Assembly (NCBI RefSeq): GCF_000820085.1
Contig: NZ_CDBN01000025.1
Span: 1-43,065, forward strand
Length of the DNA: 43,065 bases
Reading direction: 5' to 3'
Source of the DNA: Aeromonas sanarellii
Lineage (GTDB): Bacteria > Pseudomonadota > Gammaproteobacteria > Enterobacterales > Aeromonadaceae
Shown piece by piece: positions 1 through 6,640 of this stretch. The notes below the pieces were generated by a model. It did not search any database and was not told the DNA's origin. It saw nothing but the letters and a program-made list of their open reading frames with translations. How positions within the stretch are numbered: the stretch's first letter is position 1; the number at the start of each line of letters is the position of its first letter. Position numbers and translations under genes: made by a program.

Positions 1-2
1 AT

Positions 3-200
3 GAACACTTCCGTATCAAGGGGAGGACGACCTGGTATGAGTCGGTAGAGCAGATGCAGACAGACCTGGATAGCTACCTGGAACACTACAACACCCAGCG
101 GCCACATCAGGGCAGGATGATGGAGGGACAGACGCCTTACAGCATGTTCAAGAAGGGTCTGAAATTGATACCGAAGGAAGTGCGCACTAAAGTAGCGTAA
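3..200 (+). CDS. IS481-family transposase, C-terminal part (cut by window edge)
   Basis: This open frame enters from the left edge and gives 65 residues up to a TAA. It contains the typical end of a DDE integrase-core transposase: WYESVEQMQTDL, then the arginine/proline-rich signature HYNTQRPHQGRMMEG, then QTPYSMFKKG. The YN-x-x-RPHQ...G-x-TP pattern is characteristic of IS481 and IS3-type rve_3 tails. The catalytic DDE residues are outside the window, so I cannot tell whether the element is intact. Confidence 0.75.
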   Translation, partial: EHFRIKGRTTWYESVEQMQTDLDSYLEHYNTQRPHQGRMMEGQTPYSMFKKGLKLIPKEVRTKVA

Positions 201-204
201 ACAA

Positions 205-227
205 GACACCGGTTTGAGGCCGGTGTC
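205..227 (+). terminator. Hairpin after transposase stop
   Basis: A perfect 8-bp stem (GACACCGG / CCGGTGTC, 7-nt loop) starts 4 bp after the transposase stop codon. There is no clear T-run, so it may be a weak terminator or a block to transcription into or out of the IS end. It overlaps the presumed terminal repeat. Confidence 0.4.
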
Positions 228-249
228 AGGTGATAACTAGATCTGTACA
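224..249. repeat. Presumed IS right terminal inverted repeat
   Basis: This 26-bp stretch ends TGTACA. Its reverse complement begins TGTACAGATC, which resembles an IS481-type terminus. The partner repeat is outside the window, so the assignment rests on position after the transposase and on the TGT terminus only. Confidence 0.35.
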
Positions 250-254
250 AACAA

Positions 255-1078
255 ATGACAGAAGGAGAACTGACTGATGCCAATGCTCTTTTGAGATTAC
301 GCCAATTTTATTTACTCAAAGATATACTGACTGTTTTTCGTAAAGCCGGAGTATATATCACTGCATAATAAAATATTTTCAATTTGCGCCCAATAAATCA
401 ATAATTGGAACTTTAGTTATGTTTCTGGCTCCCCCTGCCAAGGACTGGAAGAAATAGGTATTGCTGGCGCAAAACCTACCGAAGAACAATTTCGACGTTA
501 TCGGATAGAGACCTATTTATCCTCAGATGATAAGGTGTTAGACATAGGTTCTAATAATGGATTTTTTAGCGTGGAAATAGCTAAAAGAACAAAAAGCGTC
601 GATGCAATAGAGTTTAACCCTTACTTGAATTTGATCGCTGAAAGAACTTATCAAGAGTTTTGAATAAACAACATCCACTTTCACCAATTAGATTTTTGTG
701 AATATGAAACAAATAAAACATACCAAATCATTTTTTCTCTTGCCAATCACTGCACCATAGATGGAAATCTATCAATTAACTTTGAGGAATACATAGCTAA
801 ATGCTTTAATTTACTCGATGTTGATGGTTACCTATTCTTCGAAAGTCATAATGTATTCTGGCCAGGTACGGGTGGTGTCGGTGATGATGGTGATATGGAA
901 TGCTAAATTTGATGTGGTTGAGCAATATTTTGAAGTTGTCAATCTCTACATGACACGTAGATTTATTCCATTGATTGACATTGACAAGCTATTTGTCATT
1001 TTGAAACGGCGGTCAGCTCATCAACCAACCGCACGCAGAACCTTTGATCTCGAACGAGCTAAGCAGATTTATCACTAA
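255..1078 (+). pseudogene. SAM-dependent methyltransferase, degenerate
   Basis: Pieces of one methyltransferase can be read in three frames. From 255 an ATG frame gives 37 residues (MTEGELTDANALLRL...) and stops at 366-368. A second frame, open from 397, carries the SAM-binding motif VLDIGSNNGFFS (about 529-564) but has an in-frame TGA at 661-663. It continues with IIFSLANHCTIDGN and FESHNVFWPGTGG until TAA at 904. A one-base insertion near 899 moves the homologous reading into another frame, which ends KLFVILKRR...IYH at 1078. At least three lesions make an active enzyme unlikely. The neighbouring genes match the phosphoramidate pathway, in which C. jejuni uses methyltransferases (Cj1419, Cj1420), so this may be the lost O-methylation step. 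That link is inference. The last 4 bp overlap the convergent cytidylyltransferase gene. Confidence 0.8.
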
Positions 1079-1830
1079 TCATCAGCACGCCAGTCATGGC
1101 TCCAGCTAGGCTCGGTAATCCGACGTTCATACAGAACTATGTCTGATGGATTATCCACCTCAACCCAACCACCGGAGATGGCAACCGTAGCAATGGGAAT
1201 ACAGTGAGATAGTAATAGGCGCAGCAAGCTAGTCATGTCCAGCTTGTTGATTTGTTCTGCGCTGAGTCCTGCTAACACCGCAGATACTCGTTGCCAACCC
1301 TCAGGGGTGAACTTCAACAACCCCATATATTGGCCTTCGATCTCCTCTCGAGCCTGAGCCCGTTCACCGATAGCACTCAATTGACCACCATGTTGTCGGA
1401 AATTTTCAGCATCCAATAAGGGCTCCTCAAACCGGGCCGACCAGAGTGCCCACCACTCCTTGTCATAGCTGATGGCTAGTGGCGCATCAGATGCCATCAA
1501 GGTTCTGATGATCCCAGGGCGATAGACAATATCTCCGTAACAGACAAGGGTCGGCGCTGCCGACAGCACACTATCAGCGCACATCAGGCTGCGGACCATA
1601 TTTGAACTAACCCAGTTGACGTTCATGATTTGGTTGTTACCGTAGCCCTTCAAGGCTTCACTGCAATATCCGCAGACCACATGAACGCTATCGACACCTG
1701 CCGCCGCTAGCGATGTCAACTGCCATTCAATCAACGGCTTACCAGCCAGCTTTGCCAGCGGTTTGGGTTGGTTTTCGGTCATGGCACCAAGTCGGGAACC
1801 TCGCCCGGCCGCTAAAATTATGGCTTGCAT
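1075..1830 (-). CDS. LicC-like cytidylyltransferase, probable glutamine-phosphate cytidylyltransferase (Cj1416 family)
   Basis: A 251-aa nucleotidyltransferase of the GT-A-like NTP_transferase fold. The N-terminus has the nucleotide-binding loop IILAAGRGSRLG followed by QPKPLAKLAGKPL. A metal-binding aspartate sits in VCYGDIVYRPG, and the LicC-type stretch YDKEWWALWSARFEEPL follows. LicC-type enzymes load CTP onto phosphocholine-like substrates. Next to a glutamine kinase and a gamma-glutamyl hydrolase, the C. jejuni precedent (Cj1416) predicts CTP plus L-glutamine phosphate giving a gamma-glutamyl-CDP-amidate and pyrophosphate. The start is supported by GAGGTGAT just upstream. It is the last gene of the minus-strand run, 6 bp after the amidotransferase. 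Substrate assignment comes from context; a sugar-phosphate nucleotidyltransferase is the alternative. Confidence 0.8.
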   Translation of the reverse strand: MQAIILAAGRGSRLGAMTENQPKPLAKLAGKPLIEWQLTSLAAAGVDSVHVVCGYCSEALKGYGNNQIMNVNWVSSNMVRSLMCADSVLSAAPTLVCYGDIVYRPGIIRTLMASDAPLAISYDKEWWALWSARFEEPLLDAENFRQHGGQLSAIGERAQAREEIEGQYMGLLKFTPEGWQRVSAVLAGLSAEQINKLDMTSLLRLLLSHCIPIATVAISGGWVEVDNPSDIVLYERRITEPSWSHDWRADD

Positions 1831-1836
1831 ATCACC

Positions 1837-2466
1837 TCACTCAAAAAGCCATTGGCATAGTTGCCGATCAAATTCTTGGCAGAATACTTCACGCTCAGGA
1901 TGCCACATGATCCCAGCCAGTTTCATACTCTGATGAAGAAAAGCCTCACAATATCCATCCGCATCGATCGCTAGAGCCCGCAAGCAGGTTGGTAGGGGCA
2001 AGGAAATGCGGTTGGCATGATAGGAATTGACCTCCCAGAGCAATTTTTCATTCACATCACGCCATGATAAATCACTGCATAAAGAAACTGTGTGCCGAGT
2101 TGCCACATGATGTTCTCCGCTATCAACAACCAGCGCCCCTCCAGAAAACCACTGTATCAACTGCATTCCCCGGCAAACCCCCAGTACAGGCAAGCGCTGT
2201 GTTATTGCATATTTCAGCAGAGCAAGCTCACTCTCATCCCGCAAAGGATCCGACCCAATATCCTCTCCACCACTTAAAATTAGTCCCTCAATACGCTGTG
2301 TCTGTGCGTAGTCCACGCTCTGTGCGCCGAGATTAGGTAACAACACCCAGTCCCATCCCCAGTTCATTTGTTGCAGAAAGCGATACCAATCCCGAGCCAG
2401 ACCATCTCGGGGCTCATGATAATGAGGCGAGTTACTGCTGCGCATGGTGATTCCCACTTTTCTCAT
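1837..2466 (-). CDS. Class I glutamine amidotransferase-like hydrolase, probable gamma-glutamyl-CDP-amidate hydrolase (Cj1417 family)
   Basis: A 209-aa protein of the class I amidotransferase / gamma-glutamyl-GABA hydrolase (PuuD-like) fold. Visible features are LSGGEDIG (about 64-71), the nucleophile elbow GVCRGMQ with Cys98, and the catalytic dyad in MWHPERE (His189, Glu191). The N-terminal pattern GITMR...RDGLARDWYRF resembles, from memory, that of C. jejuni Cj1417, which removes glutamate from gamma-glutamyl-CDP-amidate to leave cytidine diphosphoramidate. There is no synthase domain or partner subunit nearby, which fits a free-standing hydrolase rather than an ammonia donor. The ATG overlaps the kinase stop codon (ATGA), so translation is probably coupled. 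A PuuD-type gamma-glutamyl-GABA hydrolase is the alternative, but no putrescine genes are present. Confidence 0.8.
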   Translation of the reverse strand: MRKVGITMRSSNSPHYHEPRDGLARDWYRFLQQMNWGWDWVLLPNLGAQSVDYAQTQRIEGLILSGGEDIGSDPLRDESELALLKYAITQRLPVLGVCRGMQLIQWFSGGALVVDSGEHHVATRHTVSLCSDLSWRDVNEKLLWEVNSYHANRISLPLPTCLRALAIDADGYCEAFLHQSMKLAGIMWHPEREVFCQEFDRQLCQWLFE

Positions 2467-4835
2467 AGCAAGGTCACCGACTTGTCACGACAATTAAGCA
2501 CCCCTTTGGCACCGGTTCGCAGACGTCCATAAAGCTGTTCACCACAACCAATGGCGGCAGGTATTCCAAACTCAGCACAACGAATAGCCATATGAGAGTT
2601 GGCCCCCCCGAACTTAGTGATAAGCCCAGCAATGCCGCGGGTAAATATCCAGTCGTAGCCCGGGTCGGCGTTCTCGATGCACACCAGTTTTCCGCAGAAA
2701 CTCTGGGACGCACAGACACCGGCTGATAACACTAACAACGGTGCCTCTATACATTGCTGGCCAATAAAATTAGCCAAAGCTCGGTGAATCGGGGCCACAA
2801 ATATCTCAGATGGTTCGAGAATTAAGTGGCTGAGTTTGATTAAGGAAGCGTCTTCACAACGAGACTTATTATGACTGACTTCGTTCAACAATTGTCGATC
2901 CAGATCATCCAACATCGGACATATCAGCAGCGCTAACAGTCGCTCGATCTCGAGAAATGACAAGTCATCTCTGGACAAACCATTTTCTGCTCCCCAAAGA
3001 GTAAGACAAGCAAGTGCATCCGATAAATCGCGAGTAAAAACCAACTTGGCATATTCACGACCTGCGATGGCAGATGAGGCGTAGACAAAAAAATCCTGCG
3101 CACTTATTCCCCAAGAGTTTTCGGCTAGCAAGGCCTCCATGCCGGCAAGCTCTCTGGGCTGCCAGCAGAATTCACTGTTACCCACCGGCGATTGAGTCAG
3201 ACCGCTCTCGATAAACAAATCTGAACGTTCATCATACCTCAGTGAAGTAATGTCATAAGTGCCGGGGCGCAAATGGCCAAATCGCGATAAAAATGCCTCT
3301 GTCGAAGCTGAGCCATCACATACGGCCTGAAACTCCTCCGTCAGTTGCCCGGACACCGTAGTGATACTAGTCTTCCACAATGCAACTCTGTCGTGGGCAA
3401 GCACATTTAAGCGGCAAGCCGAGCGCAGCATTGACTCAGCGACAAAGGCATGGCGAGCAATGATTGAGAAATGAAATGTACCTTGCTCACGGCACTCCAG
3501 CAACAAGTCACGCACCGACTCAAGTCTGGCGTAGGCGAAGCGTCCACGTGCATATTGTGTTTGCTCTCTACAGTGGATCTGCGCTAACGAAAAGCCCAGA
3601 CTGCCAAGCCCTCGCCCGCCAATTAGGTGCTTGGTTAAATCCAGCAGGGCGGTGCGGTATTCAACTAGTTGCTCCGCACTTAGCAGCCCAGAGTAGCGAC
3701 TGGAAAATTGCTGGTCGAAGTCGAAGTCGAAACAGGTGGGCACAATGTCAAATTCGACCTTGTCATGCCATTGGGGATTATCAACCAAGCGGTCAATCCA
3801 GCTATCCACCAGCAAGGTAGCCACTTCAGCCGACAATCCCGCAGGCAAAAGCGAGTTAAAACTAGCACGCACATCGATAAAGGGATGCTGACCAACAAGC
3901 AGCATCAGTGGTTGATGCCGTGGATGATGGTATCCCATTGCGGCCCGGGCCTCACGCCATACACTGTCAGTTATCAGCAGCCGATAAAGACTGACTGCCA
4001 GGGGTCTAGGGTTGGCGCCTATGATTTCGGCCGGGTTCCAATCAGGCATGTCTCCAAGCACACTACGCTTACCATACAACCCATCACTATGCCCCATATG
4101 GAGCTCCAAGAAATGTTTGACGTGTTCCAGCTGGCGCGCAACCCGTCGCTCAGTCACCGGATGCCACTGCCGATAAAGACTGATTCGCCTGACCTGTAAG
4201 ATGTAAACCTGACCTTGATGATCAATAGCAAACTCAATATCTAGAGGCACGCCCCCACAAACCCCCTCGAGTTCACGGCAAGCCTGCATCAAAGTTCTCA
4301 ATCGTGGCGATCTAATCGCATCCAGATGACTTTCTCGATAGATCATGACTGATTTTTCCACCCCACAGCCACCCGTGATAGTATCTGTCTGACCGCTCTC
4401 ATCATCGTAATTAATGAGATAATATGGCGCACCACGCTGCAGATCGTGGGTCATAACTACACCACTCATCTGGATATTTGTCAGCATGGGCTGAATCAAC
4501 ACTTGATTGCGCGGGTTCGGCGCACAGGAAAAGGAAGCAACCACAGCATCAATCGACTTTTTAAGCAATACCAAATTGTCAGCTGGTACATTCAAACAAC
4601 TTAAAAATGCACCAGCCATCGAATCGGAAGCTCCATCCTCTAGTTGGGCGCTGGAGCGTATAACAACCTGCGCACATTCGAGGCTCGCAATTTGTTGTAG
4701 ACAAGCAGTAGGGGCATTCTGCCAACATTCCACACTGAAAAACTGCATTGGCAACACTCTTGACTGCAACAATAATGGTTTTAAGCGTGCTAGAGTTTCG
4801 GATTTAGTGCCAAAAGCAAAGGGGGGGGTCTTCAT
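2463..4835 (-). CDS. PEP-synthase-like phosphotransferase, probable L-glutamine kinase (Cj1418 family)
   Basis: A 790-aa protein built like PEP synthase / pyruvate phosphate dikinase but without the C-terminal PEP/pyruvate barrel. The N-terminal ATP-grasp domain shows VIRSSAQLEDGASDSMAG (about 58-75), then LIQPMLTNIQMSGVVMT, then DIEFAIDHQGQVYILQVRR. The C-terminal swivelling domain carries the phospho-histidine motif GGANSHMAIRCAEFGIPAA (His about 748). C. jejuni Cj1418 has this architecture and phosphorylates the amide of L-glutamine using ATP, giving AMP and Pi. That reaction starts phosphoramidate synthesis, and the same downstream enzymes are encoded here. I chose the ATG at 4835, preceded by AAGGAG and overlapping the stop of the formyltransferase-like gene; a GTG 6 bp upstream is less likely. 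It probably acts in the cytoplasm. A rifampicin phosphotransferase-like role is the alternative but does not fit the neighbours. Confidence 0.82.
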   Translation of the reverse strand: MKTPPFAFGTKSETLARLKPLLLQSRVLPMQFFSVECWQNAPTACLQQIASLECAQVVIRSSAQLEDGASDSMAGAFLSCLNVPADNLVLLKKSIDAVVASFSCAPNPRNQVLIQPMLTNIQMSGVVMTHDLQRGAPYYLINYDDESGQTDTITGGCGVEKSVMIYRESHLDAIRSPRLRTLMQACRELEGVCGGVPLDIEFAIDHQGQVYILQVRRISLYRQWHPVTERRVARQLEHVKHFLELHMGHSDGLYGKRSVLGDMPDWNPAEIIGANPRPLAVSLYRLLITDSVWREARAAMGYHHPRHQPLMLLVGQHPFIDVRASFNSLLPAGLSAEVATLLVDSWIDRLVDNPQWHDKVEFDIVPTCFDFDFDQQFSSRYSGLLSAEQLVEYRTALLDLTKHLIGGRGLGSLGFSLAQIHCREQTQYARGRFAYARLESVRDLLLECREQGTFHFSIIARHAFVAESMLRSACRLNVLAHDRVALWKTSITTVSGQLTEEFQAVCDGSASTEAFLSRFGHLRPGTYDITSLRYDERSDLFIESGLTQSPVGNSEFCWQPRELAGMEALLAENSWGISAQDFFVYASSAIAGREYAKLVFTRDLSDALACLTLWGAENGLSRDDLSFLEIERLLALLICPMLDDLDRQLLNEVSHNKSRCEDASLIKLSHLILEPSEIFVAPIHRALANFIGQQCIEAPLLVLSAGVCASQSFCGKLVCIENADPGYDWIFTRGIAGLITKFGGANSHMAIRCAEFGIPAAIGCGEQLYGRLRTGAKGVLNCRDKSVTLL

Positions 4836-5557
4836 AAACACTCCTTTTGGCTGTCCACCCGCTTTAACGCAAGATGCTTGAGCAGAGGATGAATAATGTA
4901 ATAAGCAGGCAGCTGGACTTCTTGAAACATTGGGGGGGGCAGTTCCCCCTCACGCAGGTAATGATGTAATACAGCTAATAACAAATCGGCTCGGATCAGA
5001 TTATCGTACAGATAATCCACATCCATATTGACTGGCGGCATCGGATATGTGCGCGTTGCAACCACAGGACCTGTATCTATAGTTGGAGTCAGGAGTATTG
5101 CGCTTGCGGCGCAACCACCATGTTCTAGCAGTTCATGGTACAGGGTGGTACTACCGCGATACCGTGGCAACAAGCCGCTATGAATGTGCAGTACAGGAAC
5201 TTGTTCCAGCAATGATATGGGCACCAATTGACCACCATAACCGGAATACACAACTACCTCAGGCGACAGGGATGTAATAACCCGCTGCAGCAACTCACTG
5301 TCCAACTCTCTTTCCTCAACCTTGAACAGCTTCCAGCCGGCATTCAGCACTGATTGCTCTACAGTTATTGATAGATCAGGACAAAACCAAGGCAAGGCTC
5401 TAGGACTGAGATCGCGGGAACTTTGAGGCATGCCCGCTGGTTCGCCGTACAAAATTACCGCCGCAGGAACCAACCCGGCATTGTGCAACGATTGGACATA
5501 AGCTACGCTGCGTGCCGTGTGAGCGCACAATAAAACAATACCTTTAATAAGGTTCAC
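4832..5557 (-). CDS. Formyltransferase-like protein with altered catalytic asparagine
   Basis: A 241-aa protein with the formyl-transferase fold signature of the PurN, Fmt and sugar N-formyltransferase families. The core reads VLHIHSGLLPRYRGSTT, followed by the conserved IDTGPVV aspartate region. In family members I recall, the loop is N-x-H-x-S-LLP with a catalytic Asn two residues before His. Here that Asn position is His (H-I-H), so either the chemistry has changed or the mechanism tolerates it. Start is GTG at 5557 with a strong GGAGGTGG site 5 bp upstream; the gene overlaps the preceding one by 14 bp and the kinase by 4 bp. Its place between two phosphoramidate genes suggests it modifies the same intermediate or its sugar acceptor, for example by N-formylation. 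That is inference, since the classical C. jejuni cluster has no such gene. Confidence 0.7.
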   Translation of the reverse strand: MNLIKGIVLLCAHTARSVAYVQSLHNAGLVPAAVILYGEPAGMPQSSRDLSPRALPWFCPDLSITVEQSVLNAGWKLFKVEERELDSELLQRVITSLSPEVVVYSGYGGQLVPISLLEQVPVLHIHSGLLPRYRGSTTLYHELLEHGGCAASAILLTPTIDTGPVVATRTYPMPPVNMDVDYLYDNLIRADLLLAVLHHYLREGELPPPMFQEVQLPAYYIIHPLLKHLALKRVDSQKECL

Positions 5558-6113
5558 TGACCACCTCCAACAAGCTTGTTATCAGCTGCCGTTCAAGCAA
5601 TATTAATGCAGCAATCCCCGATTGATGTACTGTGTCGCAGCTATTTACAATTGAGCAAAGTGTATCTATCAGCTTGAGCGCCCCGCTGAGCCAATAGGAA
5701 TTATGCTGCTCCAGCCATTGTCTCAAGGCAAGCTCTGCCAGCAACATATATGGTTCCGGAGCACCATAATATTCATCGCACTGTCTGTAAGGTGGCGAAC
5801 TTTGGTAAGCTGCGAAAAGTCTCTTGCTGACTTCAAATTTTCTCAGTAATACCAGTAACCAATCCAATTCCTTATGATTAAGGAACTGGTTCTGCCGCAT
5901 CTTAACTACAAGTGGCCAGAGGCTGTCACTGGTGTGACTTATCTCACGATCCAACACAAGCCAACGGGCCTCAGGCAAACTTTGCAACAAGGTTTGTCGC
6001 TGTTGGTAAAAGGCCACAATAAAGGCATCACCGAGCCAAGAGGAATATTGATAACTTTGAATGTGTTCCAGATTGTTATCAGTAACATAGGGATAGCTCG
6101 ACTCAATCTTCAT
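5544..6113 (-). CDS. Unknown 189-aa protein in phosphoramidate cluster
   Basis: I do not recognise a family. The protein is 189 aa and predicted soluble, with no signal peptide or clear membrane span. It is rich in aromatic and leucine residues and looks largely helical: segments such as HKELDWLLVLLRKFEVSKRL, then YMLLAELALRQWLEQHN, then a C-terminal LILLERQLITSLLEVV. A tyrosine/proline-rich loop (SSPPYRQCDEYYGAPEPYM) sits near the middle. The ATG directly follows the stop of the APS-kinase-like gene and has a GGGAGAA site. It overlaps the formyltransferase-like gene by 14 bp, so it is almost certainly co-expressed and may be a partner or an extra enzyme of this pathway. Confidence 0.7.
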   Translation of the reverse strand: MKIESSYPYVTDNNLEHIQSYQYSSWLGDAFIVAFYQQRQTLLQSLPEARWLVLDREISHTSDSLWPLVVKMRQNQFLNHKELDWLLVLLRKFEVSKRLFAAYQSSPPYRQCDEYYGAPEPYMLLAELALRQWLEQHNSYWLSGALKLIDTLCSIVNSCDTVHQSGIAALILLERQLITSLLEVVSEPY

Positions 6114-6638
6114 CTATATTCTCCCAATATCGACAAGGGTAAGAATCCGATTGACATACTCATCGACATCGGCAGGGTTAAAACTGTTCTCTATGCGAAG
6201 ATCTGCAGATGAAGGTGGCAGGTATGGTATATTAATGCCAAGTACATCTCTTCGCTCCCCTCTCAAAGCTGACTGATACAAGCCCTTATTGTCCCGCTCG
6301 GCCAACGTCTTAATATCGGCGTGAATGTGCACTTCAAAGTACTGTGAAAAAATGTCTCTATTAGCCTGATTGATATCATCAAACATAGCAATACTAGCAG
6401 CAACTACCAATATATTTTGGGCATCAAGCCAGTGACAAATATTCTGTATCCGCTGCGCACTGACACGGCGTGCACTCAATGAATAATCCTTGTTTTCATT
6501 CTGATGTTCAAACAGCGCACGTATACAGTCACCATCTACCAATACGGTATCAGGTCTTATAATTTTAAGCCTTTCAAACAAGGCTGAAGCGATGGTGGAC
6601 TTGCCAACACCAGATAACCCACACAACCAAATAACCAT
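6114..6638 (-). CDS. APS-kinase-like P-loop kinase, probable cytidine diphosphoramidate kinase (Cj1415 family)
   Basis: A 174-aa CysC-fold kinase. It has an N-terminal Walker A GLSGVGKST (7-15), then VDGDCIRALF, and the C-terminal RDNKGLYQSALRGERRDVLG typical of adenylylsulfate kinases. The usual APS-site stretch (roughly DGF-x-E-x-DR-x-x-N-I-R) is replaced by HQNENKDYSLSARRVSAQRI, which argues for another nucleotide substrate. No sulfate-assimilation genes are nearby. In C. jejuni, Cj1415 phosphorylates the 3'-hydroxyl of cytidine diphosphoramidate. Start ATG at 6638 is chosen over the longer frame to 6767 because the shorter product begins exactly at the conserved MVIWLCGLSG, has an AAGGAT site, and lies 2 bp after the stop of the upstream gene. 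Confidence 0.8.
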   Translation of the reverse strand: MVIWLCGLSGVGKSTIASALFERLKIIRPDTVLVDGDCIRALFEHQNENKDYSLSARRVSAQRIQNICHWLDAQNILVVAASIAMFDDINQANRDIFSQYFEVHIHADIKTLAERDNKGLYQSALRGERRDVLGINIPYLPPSSADLRIENSFNPADVDEYVNRILTLVDIGRI

Positions 6639-6640
6639 TT

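Larger units (their letters stand above)
1..249 (+). mobile_element. Right end of an IS481-family insertion sequence (partial)
   Basis: The window begins inside an insertion sequence. It holds the transposase 3' end (3-200), a hairpin right after the stop codon, and a terminal stretch ending TGTACA at 249. Read inward on the minus strand this end starts with TGT, as IS481-family ends do. The boundary at 249 is inferred from that, because the left end and target duplication lie outside the window. The decayed methyltransferase gene begins almost immediately after it, so the element marks or caused the edge of the AT-rich island. Confidence 0.6.

Noticed and set aside
6114..6638. Sulfate assimilation (CysC) gene
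   Set aside because: No cysDN or cysH neighbours, and the APS-site loop is changed; the context matches CDP-amidate kinase instead.
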